64,000 bases of DNA from Himantopus leucocephalus (GCA_003993805.1 RSEF01000004.1:15254633-15318632); one strand, 5' to 3'. Positions 24,311 to 37,720 are shown, counted from the stretch's first letter. The notes: generated by a model from the sequence alone, not told the origin. Translations and numbers: made by a program.

Positions 24311-24328
24311 ATGATGATGATGATGATG
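24311..24328. repeat. ATG trinucleotide microsatellite
   Basis: Six ATG units occur in tandem. Confidence 0.9.
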
Positions 24329-26052
24329 CTGACAGAACCAGCTGCTTGCTCACGGCTGCTGTGCTGAACCTCAGGAAAGATGCTGCCGAGCGACGCCGGC
24401 ATCGAGGCATCGATCAGTCCCCTGCGCCCAGCTCCGCGGCAGCATCCCACCGCTCCCGCGCCAGCCACCTCCACCCTCCCTTCTTCCCCACCTTCCCTTC
24501 CTCCAGTGCCGCCAACCCCAAAATCAAGCTAGTGCAGTTGAAGGATTGGGAGGGTAGGGGGGGAATTAAAATAATAATAATAAAAAATAATCAGTGAACC
24601 TATTTTTTAGGGTTCACAGAGAACCTTTTAGGCACGGCCCGAATGTCAGGGTCCCCCTGCAAACGCCGGTCTGCAGGTGGCAGCTGCATTCTGCCGTCGG
24701 CGGATTGTATTAAAAACATCTGAGCGCTCTCCTGTGCTCCCAGCGTATTACTCAGTATTTAGGGAAGTGCCGGCAAAGCTTATCCCTAGAAGTTTACCTC
24801 CGAATGAATACTGATAGGAAGGAAAAGCAAGCAGATGTTGGATGACTAACTTGAATGTGCTTGAACGGGATTTTGGAGCAGTCAAAAAAGAAAACGTCCC
24901 TAAGGGATTTATCGAGATTTTATGTTCGGCACAGTGCATATTCATTAAAAGCACAGCCACCGGTGTAGGTATGTGCTAACACAATATTGTTTTAACACAG
25001 GGGGAGACCGGGACTGATGCACATCTCTAAACGCCTCTCAGGTGCCCCACCACCGCCCCAGGTACCGACACAGCCCTGGCTGGGGGGAACTGCCTTTGGT
25101 GAAGCTTTTAGGATCGTAACTACACATCTGATGTGTCTCTTAAGGAGGTCTCTCAGCTACAAGAGGAAGCAGCAACTCATTCGGTTCTTGTTGTCCAACT
25201 GGAAAGAGTATTTTGGAATGGAGAACACTGGCAGTTCTCAATGCCTGAAGAGCGACTGCTGAAAGAAATGAGGAGACGGAGACAAAAAAATGAGTGACTG
25301 GTATGCATTTGGTCTCCAAAGTACTAATACATCTTGTGTTTAACCAGTTGCAGTGAAGTGCCTGCTGCAGCGAGGCGGCAGTCTGAAGCCCTGAAGGCAG
25401 AGCCCCTAGTGCTGAGCCACCCCTGGGGAGAAAGGCAGCTGGAGGAGAGCGGATGCCATCGGGGAGAGCAGGTCTCAGCCACGCCAGGTCACACCGCAGG
25501 GCGAGAACCGGTGTCTGATCCAGACCACGCATACATCTACAGCCAGCCGCTCCACCAGGCTTCTCCTACCACGGACACTGGCCAGTACCGAACGCAAAGG
25601 CCTCGGACATGCGGACTTGCTGGCCCTGATTTCAGCCAGGAGAGTGGTCATCCGGCCAGGAGGTTCAGCAGGGTCACCAGCATCATCCATCTTGGATCGC
25701 CCATGGTCTTCATCATACCACTTTACCCCCCATGGATGACAAATAGCACTTTAGCACCGTTCCTGAGTGCATGTTTTCCTCCTCCGCTGCCGATGCCTCC
25801 TGACCCCTCAGGAACTTCAGCCGAGAAACTGAACGCCGTCGGCCCCACCGCAGAGCCTTGCAAAAGCGCCCATTTAATCAGCTCTGCCTTGATTTATATG
25901 TCTGCCTCTTACGAAGCCCAATTTCCAATGCTGGAATTCTGATTCGCTATCACAACCTTTAGACCTACAGCCAAGGAATGTCATTTTTAACGCTGGTCAT
26001 TTGGCAAACCGCAAAGAAAGCTCACAAATCCAATAAAAGAGGTTTTTTAAGG

Positions 26053-26080
26053 AAATAAATAAATAAATAAATAAATAAAT
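26053..26080. repeat. AAAT tetranucleotide microsatellite
   Basis: Seven AAAT units occur in tandem, after a short T-run. They are likely to be length-polymorphic. Confidence 0.95.
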
Positions 26081-29000
26081 TCCACACAACAGTTCTGGCC
26101 TGCTGCGTAGCAATGGGGAAAAGCACATAGTAAATCACCCGTTTGACCGCTGGGCAAGGGCCAGCATTCACTGAGAACCTGGCTGGCGACAGCACTTTCT
26201 CAGGTTCCCCACAATGGGCTGCTTGAATTTGCTTTTTAACTACCCAGAGGTCTGACATCAGCCTTCGCTGGCAAAACAAGTCTCCAAAAAATAAAATAAA
26301 ATAAAGAAATGCCCGAGTACCTGGTGTGCTGCAGCTGCGTATGTACACAGAAAGGTTCAAATTCAGCAGAGCCTCAAGGATCCAGGTTTTTGATGGGGGA
26401 CCCCGCCACAAACGAGTTACAAGTAAAAAAAGACCTAGATCTATTTAGAACTGAGAAAGTAAGGACAAAGCAGTAAAACCTGATAGGTTTTACCCCATAA
26501 GGGTACTTACCATAAGATGGGAAGTATACCCCAAGGATAAGGATACCCCACCTCTCTTTTCTCTCTTCCCATCCCATTTCTTTCCACCCATTTCATTCAG
26601 CAGTTGCTCCTCTGGAGCGGGGACTGTTGCTCAGTGCCTGTGCACCCACCACCCGCGTCCCGCACGGGAGGGACCTCCATCGCTAGGTCTTACATACCTA
26701 CAGCTACTCTGGTAGGGAAACAGACGCTCAGCACTCATCTACGTGGCTTCAGATATTGTTCTGGTACACCAAAACCAGAGCCTTGTACAAAATTAGCTTG
26801 CAAATATCCACAAAGAGCAAAAAGACGACAGATAATGGTTAGAAAAGAGGCGGCCGCACCGTTTACACACCCAACATAAATCTGATCTCCATTTCACTGG
26901 TGTGTAAATCAATCTAACAGCAAAGGAGCAAGCAAGCCCTGTCTCCACATGACTTTGTGTGTTTGTAGCACCTACACATGATTTTCCAAACCCTATCTGC
27001 AAAGAGTGCGCTCTGGGGAGAAACTGAGGCAGCAGGCTCAGCGATCGAGCTCTTTCGTTTCCATCTGTGTTTAGCCTGTTCCTCTGCTCCTCTCTGACTC
27101 ACCAGAAAACAGAAGGAGAGGAAACAGGCTCACAGACTAAGCTGAAAAGCAAACACAGAGAACAAAGGGATGACTTCATGCTACGGAATACGGGCAGTCC
27201 GGTAATGCCGCACACGAGTTGCTCCCCAAATTCACCCCGGCAGCATTTCTTATCCATCTTCAACGAGAAAAAGCACAGGGGAGATGGTGGGCTGCATGCC
27301 GTGGTGAGAGAGAGGACTATATCAGTCTGTTAATGCAACCCCAGTATTTTCACGTGGAGCCTCCAGGCACAGAATGTCCTTAGGACAAGTGGTCTCATAA
27401 TTGGTTAAAAAAGGCAGAGAGGGTCAATCTCAAACATTAGGCTTGCAGCCGCCTATATACTCAATTTCAGCACTAATTCTCTTCCCTCCACGACCAAATC
27501 CTGCTATTTACTCCTACCTACATAACATCAGGCAGATGGGAAACACTCAGCGTAATTCTTCACTCTTATCCCTCCAAAACCTGATTTGATTTCCTATGCA
27601 TCGAGACACAAAAATCATATTAAACTGCAAGGGAGAAAAACAACCAACCGGCTATGCTACACACAGGATTTGCATCCGATCCCGAATTTCCTTCACACCC
27701 AGTGCATACGTTTTGCAGATTTCTACCGTAGCAGGACTTTCATCCCTCCCTCCGCACAGCCACTGCTCGTCTTGCGGTGTGAGATTGAAGTAGACAAGTG
27801 TGAAAGAATCATATAGGGCTCAACATCATTAGGCTCATCCTGAAAGCACAGGAGTTGACAGGTCTGAGGAAGCAACTTCCGATTTTCCCCTGGGGCTCAG
27901 ATTTGGGGCCTCGGAGGTTGGGGAGAGAAAGGAAGATCTTTAGAAAATAAAGCCAAGGAGGCTGGGTGTTTGTCTTTTTCTTTGCAATCTTGGGGCGGTG
28001 GTGAGGCTACCGGGGCGTTAAAAATTATGAAGGATTAAATAACTATGAAAGCCTCCAGTTAAACGTAAACCCAAACTGCGAAAACACAATGAAAGTTCAG
28101 CCTGTTAGAAATAATGTGCCGGGCAAAACATTAACACATTTACACTTGAAAGTTGTGAAAGAGTCAGAATCATCCTGCTTAAAATGTATCAGTCAGACGA
28201 GATCTGATTTCAGGGCAGAGCATCCTGCAGACACAGAAAAGAAAGTACTTGAATAGGTATCATAACACAAACATCCATTTCTTTTCTGCCAAATAAGATC
28301 AATGTCCTCTCGCCGCAAAATAACGCTCCCTGCAAAGTGCTCGAGTTCAACTTGCTCACAGAAAAAGAGGTCACAAAATCAAATGCCCCAAAATGTTTCA
28401 CTTATTAAACAGGCTCCGTTGCACACTTTGGGGGCATTCGTCCTTAATTCAGACTGCCGTATTTGTACGAAGTAAAAAAATAAAAATAAAATACCCTCAC
28501 CTTAAAGGCCAGCAGATCAACTCTGCCTGAAAGGTCAACCAGACTTCTCCTGACTGAATCAATTGCGAAGTCCAGACTTCACCCACTGAAAAAGCCCCGT
28601 GGTTTAAAGCTCGTGGCTATTACGCATGCAACAATTCCCTTGCAATCATTACAGCTAAGCCTCGTCTTCCTCAGTGGCTTGAGGAAGGATAACTGGCATC
28701 TCTGAAATGACAGCAGCAGCTTAAAGTAATAACCGCGGGGGTTTGGTTTGGGTTTTTTGGTTTGGTGGGGTTTTTTAAATTTTTTTTTATTTGTATGTGG
28801 AAATAAGTGTGAACCGCTGAAGATCAAGTCAAGCGCATTCCCTGCAGCTACAGCCATCAAACGGGCAGGCAGCTATGGTTTGTACCACCTGCAACTTCTC
28901 ACTGGCCTTTTAGCTCAGCCTTGTTCAGCAAACTCTGCAATAACTCAACCTGGACAGCACGGAGGCTCAGATCAGAGAGGAAAGGTCACTGATATATAAC

Positions 29001-29275
29001 CAAATTAAGGTGGTACGTAAACATGTACCACGTAAGGTGGTACCAACGCGATCTATCAGCCTGGGAACCCCAAAGCACCACCCTCCAAAAGTGCATTTTT
29101 CAACCCAGAAGATGGGCAGTCTCCTCCGCGGTACGTTCGGTTGCTAGCTAGAAAAAGCTTCTGCATTCTCAGACGCATCCGTCATTTGAAACTGCCAGGT
29201 TAAAAAAAAAAAAATCATTGAAATTCAGTAATGCTCTGCTTCCCAACGCCTCCTCTTCCCACCAGCGCTGTAGAC

Positions 29276-29384
29276 GTGGTGCTTAGGGACACGGTTTAGT
29301 GGTGGATTTGGCAGTGTTAGGTCTACGCTTGGACTCGGTGATCTTAAGGGTGTTTTCCAACCTAAATTATTCTCTGATTCTACG
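29276..29384 (+). mobile_element. CR1 LINE, 3' end of an older subfamily
   Basis: The order GTGCTTAGGGACACGGTTTA, GTGGTGGATTTGGCAGTGTT, GGACTCGGTGATCTTAAGGG, TTTTCCAACCTAAATTATTC and TCTGATTCTACG matches the 3' end of a CR1 subfamily different from the other four copies: it has the CCAACCTAAA box instead of CCAACCCAAA. More substitutions are visible, and the terminal repeat is reduced to about one unit. It is 5'-truncated and non-coding. Confidence 0.9.
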
Positions 29385-32300
29385 CCCTCTGACCCCACAG
29401 CCCTCAGGCTGTCCTGGGAGGCCCTGAAGTCATCTCGGCTTGAGCTTCAGATGCCTCAGGACAGAAGAAGTCCCACAAACGCAAGATCACCTGCACGGTT
29501 CTGCAGTGCCGTGTTTTCACAGCGAAACCAAGGCAGAACCCCGTGTGAGTACAGCCAATGGCTAAACTTCTGCTCAGTTCAGCAGCAATGGCAGCTCCTG
29601 TGATTTTTACCATGGGTTTTGTAGTATTCCTCTTAATGCTTCTGTTCACAAATTCCTTGGGCTGTATTAAAAAAATACCCTTTTTTCCTCCTCCCTCTAA
29701 GCTCCAATTCCAACCCTTGTAGCTGCAAATAAAAGACTGGAAGAGACCCAACATGCATCCTAACGGCTCAGAAGCTAGGCGAGACATAAAAAGCAAACTC
29801 AGTTAATTGTGGAAAAAAGTATCACCTGATTTTGGGGAGGCTACTTCATGATTTTTTAACTAAATACACCTGGCAGGAATATATACTCACTATTTTCCAG
29901 CCCCGTGTCAGCTTTCGAGATAATCCCAAAACAATGACTGTAACACAATACAAAGGTTCCAGATCATCGTTATACCTGGGGTATTAAACAGCACTGATGA
30001 ATAAAAGGGGAAATGAATATTTCAAGGGGTTGCAGGCAGCAAGAGTAATAGATGGGGGTGAGAACTGAGCAACTTCCCGACCCCAGCGGTTGCAAGGCAC
30101 AAAGCACGCTGGCTTTCAAAAGCCACAACCGGCCAAAATTTCCAAGAGCGAGCCACAGTTCGTGGCATTCCCATTTATGACTCCCCCAGGTGAGATATTT
30201 CAGCTGCTTGGTTTCCAGAGGATGGGCATTTGGGGTTTCTGAAATCACCCCTCCCCATCACACGGGGGTGCCCGAACACTGACGCTCCTAGAAATCTGGT
30301 TTTGTCTTTCTGTGTCTCAGTTCCTCAATTGCAACAAGGGGAAGTTTCTTCGAAACTCTCATTTGGTAGTTCCCAAGGGTGCGGGGAGGGGCTGGTTCAT
30401 CAGCACGCACAATGTTCCTTGAGAAGAAAACAAGCGACGCATATGAAGTCTCCTCTTTGTCGTCTACTGATCTCTGAGGCACCCCAAACCTGATTTAACA
30501 AGTCCTGCTTGTTAAAGTGAAAACCAGACAGGAAGAAACTCTTCTTGTTGTTAAGGTGCTTGCTAGAAAACTCAACTGCTAATATCTCTGTGCAGCACAG
30601 AAAGCCTCTCCCGAAACCTTTCATGTGTCTCTCTACACGTCAAGCTCCCTTTCTTCTTCCTTTTATCTTCATATTTAGATAATTCTCACTAAAAGCAAGG
30701 TGGTCGTTCTTGCAAAATTACCATAACGTCTCTTGATGGACTTTTAAGATCTCTCCTGCTTGTTACGCAGTACTTCGGATGTGTTTTGCCAAGAAGCGAG
30801 ACACTGTTTATTCTTGTATTAGGAAGACAAAGTGTTTCCCACTTAAGGGCTTCATCTCTCTTAAAAACGCGCGGCATAGCGGAAAGCGAGTGGCACGACT
30901 GAGGGGAAGAGACTCCTAACGGCAATTGAATTTCAATTTCATTGATTAGTAGTATCGCCGGAGTAAGGAGACTTAATGCCGAGCCCGGTGTAAATTGGAT
31001 TCCAATTGCTGTCCCCGTGTAAAAGGGGGTCTCACATAAAGGATTAAACGCAGGCCAAGGTTGCACAATGAACCCACTGGCTCATTCACAATCAGCTTTG
31101 TGTACTCATTAGAAAAGGGAGCTAATCACCCCAGTTTGTGCTGGTTTCAGAGCTGCCAGCACAAAAGGCTGTGACCTCCCACTGCGAGTCAAAGACAAAA
31201 TATCCCGCTTTCTCCCATGTACGAAAAACTCTCATTTTGTGCCTTCAAATTTCAACCTTCTGATGGACCCACGCTAAAAATCAGCTACGGTCAGCAAGAT
31301 TCAGCTACCCCTAAAATCAGAATTCTGTTGCTTAATATAGAGGGTGAATTAGGAAAATTAAACATCTGTCCAGCAAGGAGTCTACCAGTGACCTAGTTTT
31401 GTCCCAGTGTGTGGCGTGCTTGTAAATGTATTAGGAGCATGTGCAACACAACAAAGGACAGAAATTTCCTAAGCAATCTCACAGGTAATCAAAAAGATCT
31501 TCTGCATTTTAAGCGGCACACAGAAACATATTCCTACGCTTGTCGGTACAGCGCAGAAAAGCAGAGGAGTTAAACCCAAAGTCACGTGTAGTAGAACGCT
31601 AGGAAGCTTTGCTGGCGAGCGAAGCTTTTGAAGCAGACAATACAGCGCAGGCCAGGAGGTGGGTAGCCACAGGGCACGTTCCCCCCACCACCGCTCTGGT
31701 CCTGCAAGGAGCTGCTGGAAAACAAGAAATACTGTGGGGCTGGACACCAGCCTACAGGCTCAGCCCTTGCACGCTCCGTGCCTCCCTTGTGCATTTGGAG
31801 GCTCTCGGCAGATGACTGCCCAGGAGTTCACGGCATGCCACCGATGTGGGGTGATGCGCGCCTCCGTGCACCGCATGTCCTTCAACTCTCGTCACGTTTC
31901 CCCAGCGAAACAACATCTGCTCTGCCCCTCAAAAACCAGGGTGACTCCTGCTGCTGAAATCACGCCCCAGGCAGACAGGGCTGTCTTCCCCGGGGTGACG
32001 GAGCCCCAGCACGCTGCCTGGTGGACCTCACCTTGCAGATGCTCACCACGTCCGCTGTTCTCCCTGGATCCTCGGCACGCTTTTGGCCACCATACTTCTC
32101 CAAGCAGATCTGTATCGCTACCCCTCCCGTTCATCATCTTGAAATAGCTCAGTGCCACTGCCGTGAAATGTAGTATCAGCAATTGTGGCTGTGTATTTTT
32201 AGCACAACAAACGTTTTGTCCTTTTTGAGATGAGTTAATTGCCCTGTTTCCTTTTCCTCCTCCATTCCTCCCCATCTCCCGGCCGTTTCACCAGGCAGTC

Positions 32301-34010
32301 CGGTTCCTCACACGGCTGAGCGTGACTCCGCAAAAAGCAGCCAGGGTCTCACCAACCATCTCGGGAAAAACGCCACAGACACTTCTGTGGCCCAAAGCAT
32401 CTCCCCGGCCAGGAGGGGAGCCGGTCCAGCAGCCCACACACCCCCTTTCCCTGCACACTTGTACACTGCCTCGTGTGCCACAGCACCACCGCGATGCAGA
32501 TATTAATAAATAAGAGCACAGAGACGCCGCTAACCGCTTTCGGTGCTGGAGGGAACCGAGAATCATTCCTCTGACACGGATCCCCCCGAACTGGCCCTGG
32601 GTTCTGCACAAAGAGGTGTCACAGAGCCCAGACCCCCATAAGCAATAAACTCCATCCACTTTATGGAGAATTCAAGGAAAAGTAAAACATAAGAACAGTT
32701 TGGATCAGGAAAGGTTTAAGTCTTTTAAATGGTCAGACCCTGTATTACGTGAAATTATCCTTTAGCTAGAATATAATCCTTGGTTTCTAAATTTGCTTTT
32801 ACTATAGAAAGCCCCAAGCCAAAGGAATACTTCCAGCATCTATCCGTTCTCATATTAGGAAAACAAAGTTTGAAATCCCAAGCAATCGGAGAAGATGGGA
32901 CCGATTAACACAATACGCTTTTATTGTGCGTAACTGCCTTTGCCAAGAAGGAAGGGGAAGCAAACCCTCGCTCTCTTGCAAAGGGAATGAAGCCGACGCG
33001 GACACGCCGGACAGCGATACCCACGGCACTTCTGCAAGGAATGACCGATATTGGTACACATAAGAGATCTGGCGCAACAGCATAATATAGCAAAATGAAT
33101 GGTAAATCCACTTACCCCTTTTTTTTTTTCACCCCTCCCCAAGTAAGCGTATAACCACGAGTAGGCACAACCCAGAACGATGTCATGGCCGAGCTGCCCT
33201 CCCAACTCCCTCCCAGCCCGGGGCAGTGGGACACATCACTGGTGTCCCAGGGAGAGGAAAGCAGGTCAAGGCAACTGCAAAAACGCAGAGGAAAAGGTCA
33301 GGATGGTAATTTTTATATTAGATATAATTTTTTTTTTTAATAGGGGATGTTTAATGGGTTGGAAGAAATCAGTGGACCTTCAAGAAGGAACAATTCCACA
33401 GGTGGACAGTCCAAAAATGTGCTGTTGAAGGACCACTCTTGTCGATGGGGAAAATTTTTTCTGTCCACAGAGGCCTTTGTCAGGCAAATAAAATCTTCTG
33501 TCAGCAGCTGCACACAAAATCTCCATTGCTGGAGGATAAAATCTGATTGTGCGTACAACTGAGATGATGTTATCTATTCACTACCTATTGGCGCATAATG
33601 CAGTTGGTAAAAACAGTTTAACCTAAAATCTCATTCTCATTTCTCTTTAAAAAAAAAAACCAAAAACAAAACAGAAAAGATGTAGGCCTATGGCACCAAC
33701 TATAGTCAAGATTTCTCTCTCTGCCAATTTGTATATAAATAGAAAGTATTTTATTAAACGATAACCTGTTGGCAGTAAGAAGGCAGAGTACCCTAGATGC
33801 TTTTCAGTGAGATCAATTTTAAACTTTATTTTTTTGTGTGTATCAGAAAAAGCCAAATCCAAATGACACACAGAAGTCACACACAGACCATTAAAATTAC
33901 CTCCTGAGACTTCAGACTGAACGATCCCGCAACACTTAGTGAAAAAACATGTAATTTTTTTATTGGAGTTGCAACATACGGACCAGCTTCATGTCACTGT
34001 ATCATTTAAT
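29385..34010. other. Unique sequence, no gene recognised
   Basis: No gene is recognised. The part at 30880-31130 is listed as a candidate conserved element. Open frames up to 162 codons (31659-32147 +) overlap open frames on the opposite strand and have no domain. Poly-T at about 33119-33130 and 33330-33341 and poly-A at 33648-33659 are simple tracts. Confidence 0.4.
30880..31130. promoter_or_regulatory. Candidate conserved non-coding element with paired CCAAT-like motif
   Basis: This repeat-free block has many AATTG/CAATT words. One is a perfect 7-base inverted repeat, AATTGGA-T-TCCAATT, at 30993-31007, which places two ATTGG/CCAAT cores back to back. Such cores bind NF-Y and related factors. 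No open frame or splice site marks a gene here. The regulatory reading is an inference. Confidence 0.22.
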
Positions 34011-34077
34011 AATATTCACTCATTTATTGTCCTGGGAAGCCACTGCTTAGTAGCTTGGTGTTTCCCTAACCTGATGC

Positions 34078-34547
34078 CCATACAGCATACTGACGCCCTG
34101 TTTCACCCAGCATTTATGCAGCTCGACCAGCACCCCGCAACAAGCGCATGAATCTTTCTGCTTCTCCATCAATATATTCACAAGATTCTCCCACCAAGAT
34201 GATAATACTCAATCTGCACTTATTTTCCAGATCATCAACTGGACTTCTGCACGCCTTACAACCTGGTCTTTGGCATTCTCAGCAAGAGCAGCATTAGGTC
34301 CAATGATCGTTATCTCCATGACTTCAATTTTCCTCTCAGCCTCTTGCAATCTTAAACCAATGCTTTCCAACTTCTTATCCACTGCAGCATGAATAGCATC
34401 TCGCTTTTCTATAATGTCTGCCAACCACTTAGCAAGCCCAGCACTGCTTGATAAGCCAAATCCATGCCTCCTGACGGTACGAAGCTGAAAGCAGTCAAGC
34501 CTGACCCACCCAGCTAGAAGGAAGTTTGAAAGTGAAATATCAGGTCC
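34078..34547 (-). pseudogene. Coiled-coil frame resembling L1/Tx1-type LINE ORF1, one frameshift
   Basis: On the minus strand a frame is open for 112 codons from 34547 to a stop at 34209; its first Met lies at 34424. From that Met it reads as a charged coiled coil (around KKLESIGLRLQEAERKIEVM) with hydrophobic residues every three to four positions. Near 34240 the homology moves to another frame, giving DDLENKCRLSIIILVGE, then a segment around DGEAERFMRLL, with a stop near 34080. A long coiled coil followed by DDLEN-x-x-R-x-x-x-I-x-I-V-G is the signature of the ORF1 RNA-binding protein of L1/Tx1-type LINEs (normally DDLENRSRRNNIRIVGLPE-like). The RNA-binding and C-terminal domains are not recognisable beyond that, and no ORF2 lies nearby. 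It is therefore a broken fragment, or less likely an exon derived from such an element. L1-clade elements are scarce in birds. Confidence 0.45.
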
Positions 34548-36439
34548 TCAGCGCGTCCAGTCTGACTCATTTTTCCCCAGCAGTTATTATTACCGAAAGC
34601 AAACAGTAACTAACATCCCATTCCCACAATCCCACCCACCACCTCCTACAAGTTGCCCACCTTTGCAATACATCAACCAACCTTGAAGGTCCGCACAGGT
34701 TTATCGCAGCTGAGCCAGATAAATAAGCTTTTCCCTTCTAAATATTGGACTGCACGTGCCAGGTATTATATCCCAATTCCAGAGGTAATACGGCAAGGCA
34801 AATTGAGGGAGGCAACTGTATAACTCGCCGTTCAGAGCTACGAGAGACGAGAGAAGCTCCTGATGCTGCAAGCCCGCTTGCCAGCCCGCACTCAGCTGCT
34901 GAGAGCCCAAGGCTGCGCTCCTTTCCTCGCCACTCCGGCCAGATTCATTCAAGGTGCGCAGCCCCGCTCTCATACAGGCAGGTACCCTCCCATCTCACGG
35001 TGAGTTCGGAAAAAAGCTATCTCGGTATAAAAAAAAAATCACACGTCATCCCCCTTAGAGTAATATGCTCATTGATTCCCCTTTTACAGACTAATTCTGA
35101 TGCCCCACGTTAGGGTTCAGGAGCAGCGTAGTTCCCACCGCACTTCCCCGTGGATTACCCTCGCTCCCAACGACAAGGCTGATCTCTTCTTATTGACTTA
35201 AACCTACCCTGCTTTTTGTCGGGGATCTACGAGGAATCAGTTATGGGCGAAGGAAAGAAATCCTGTAAAATAAAAGTGCTTTGGTTGGGGGGGTGGGGGG
35301 AGGAACAGAAGAAGAAGGGAGGCTAGAGAAGATATTCTCTCTCTTAAAAACTCAAAATATAATGGACTAAGATCTATTTCTTCCATCACCTGAAGAATAC
35401 AAGCAGTACCGAGCCACACACGCTCTAGAAAACTAATACCGGAGGACTCAAACGGAATATTTGATGTATCGTCTCCTCGTCTGCTCTGAATTGCAGCCTC
35501 TTTCCCTAGGAAACAAAATAGGGTAGAATGGGAAACAAATGGGTGGTGGAGGACCAGGAGAGGTTAGGAAGATAGCTACCTGCAATTTTTCCTTCTTGCT
35601 TCCCCTCCCAGCTACCAGCATCTCCTAACACGCTCCTGTTCTTCTCCACGTGCCTCGTACCTGCAGAGGCTCGTGTTTGGATTTAAAAGTGAGAACTCGG
35701 AGAGCTGGGGAGAAAGGAACGGGGGAGGATGGTGGTGCTCCTCAAGAGCCACTTCTGGAGACGGGAACAAAGACTGCAATGAGTGGAGGACATGAGGATG
35801 AAGCGACTTCAGACTGCCATGAAGCGCTGCTTCACACAACGCGCACCCGCAGCGGGCAGGTCCCCGTCACAAGAAAGCAGAATCCAACAGCTTGATTATT
35901 TTAGGGTTTTTTTTCCTTTCTTTGAGAGCTCCATAATTGTACTGACTAATAATAATGGACCTGTTACTGCTCCCACTATCCTCAAAGGGAGCAGAATCAG
36001 GTTTGGCATTTGTAATTATGAATGCTAAACCAGAAGTTATCAAGTGTCACATTAAGAGAATGGAGGGCACGATCCTGGGCAGTGCCGAGTGCCCTCAGCT
36101 TCACTCAGCGTAACGGTTAAGCATCTATTTTTATTTTTAATTTTTTTTTTTTTAATATACCTAAATTCATTCTGCCCATGTCTAAAGGATGCACTTAAGT
36201 CAGACGGCCGGACCACAGCAGAGAAGAGAGGTCCGCTGGGGGCATGGAGAAAGCCTTCTGCCAGGTAGAGCTCATCTCAAACCGGCCGAGAACACCAGGC
36301 AAGGGGGAGGCTTCGCCGGCCACAGCCGGAGGCAGCAGATGACCTACGGTGGGTCCCACCCCGCGCCCTCCTCAGCGTGTGCCCCGCACGCAGGTGGGCT
36401 CATGGCAGAGAAGGAAATCGGGGTCAGACAGAACCGATC

Positions 36440-36640
36440 AGGCTCCAAGAGTCCAATCGCGAATTGTACCCTTAAGGACTCCAAAGCATTTGTTGCTAGA
36501 GCTAGTGGATGTCTCATCCTATTTACATAATATATGACCTAATTTTGTGTTCACTGAGTATTTAATTACAGCCGATTAAATACAAAAAATTATTCAAAAT
36601 ACTCTCAGCACTAATAATTAATGTTTTAATTGTGTTTTTT
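36440..36640. promoter_or_regulatory. Candidate conserved non-coding element
   Basis: This is an AT-rich, repeat-free block containing TTTAATTACAGCCGATTAAA and CACTAATAATTAATGTTTTA, with clustered TAATTA/ATTAAT cores of the kind bound by homeodomain proteins. No open frame of note overlaps it. It is proposed on composition only. Confidence 0.22.
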
Positions 36641-37720
36641 TTGTGGAGTTGGTTCCTCTCCCCCCCCCCACACACAAGGTTTAAATATTTTGAGTAATAC
36701 CAAAAAAAAAAAAAAGAAGAAAAAAATGAAAATGCATTGCTCCTTCTGGAGCCGGGTCTGAAGGGACGAGGGCTTGCTCAACCTGGTGGCCTCCTCCTTC
36801 TCCACAGAAACAGGAATTCTGTATTTCACACTCCCGCTACCAGAATTAATAATTCCAGCCCATTTTGTGAACTAGAACCTCTGTCAGTTCACTCGCCCAA
36901 CTCCGTCCCTGCGGGAGAGGGCCTTGTCAAGCCGTGGAGCATCATCTGCTTGCCTGGAGCAGAGCTGAGACACAACTGCGTTGAAAGGAATTCAAGCACA
37001 GCTGCTTGGCGATTGCTCTCCCAGCACAAGACAAAGTGTCTCTGTGAGTAGCGCAGAACTATTCATCAGTATTCTTAAAATACTTAACGGGAACGTCCTT
37101 AATAAGTGTGTGTTTCGAACCCACGCGGGGCTACATCGCCAAACTGTTCACGGGCGATCCAATCCTGACCATTTCTCACGGCAGAGCGGGAATAGCTTTG
37201 TAATATTCTATTCCAGCTAATCAAAAGACTTCGTAAAGGAAAGCCCATTTAATCAAGCCAGTTCAAAACGTTTCCAAAACTGGTTCGCACTTCAGAGACA
37301 GTGACAGTTTAAAAAAAAAAAAAAAAAAGAATAACAAATTAGCAAAAGGACTAATAACCGTAGGACTGTTCACATACCTTAAATTGAAAGGGCTTACGTG
37401 TTCTTAACATATCAGGAAAAAACATCAAGACATTGCTACCATACTGCAACAGAGAAGTACCGGTCTTCCTGCAGCATATCTAACAGAAGTACATTCCGCT
37501 ATCCGTATTTTCTTCCCTAGAAGTGACTCAGATAATGAGAGCAAGTGGCAAATTAAATCATACCAGTGCTATCTGAAAGCTGCAATCCTTTATAATTAGA
37601 GGGTTTTGCTTGTTTAGGGGAAAAAAAAAACCGCACCACATTTATAAAAAGCTTATCTCAAGGATAAGGGCCCATTGTTTTTAGACTTTTTTTTAATAAT
37701 TATCAGCTTTTAAAAAACAA

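Larger units (their letters stand above)
23928..29275. other. Unique sequence with microsatellites, no gene recognised
   Basis: This 5.3 kb stretch contains no recognised gene. Simple repeats are ATG units at 24311-24328, AAT units at about 24570-24583 and AAAT units at 26053-26080. The longest open frame (25334-25942 +, 202 codons) is Pro/Ser-rich and overlaps open frames on the other strand. A G/T-rich tract lies at about 28737-28795. The block around 25870-25970 is AT-rich with a conserved-element look. Confidence 0.4.

Noticed and set aside
25334..25942. 202-codon + strand open frame
   Set aside because: No recognisable domain, biased composition, and overlapping open frames on the other strand. 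No strong acceptor or donor fits its ends.
33337..33562. Open frames on both strands (71 and 73 codons) with mixed composition
   Set aside because: They look moderately protein-like, but no domain, splice pair or homologue is recognisable, and both strands are open over the same bases.
37108..37140. TTCGAACCCACGCGGGG, which resembles a tRNA T-arm
   Set aside because: No acceptor stem, D-arm or anticodon arm can be drawn around it at the right spacing.
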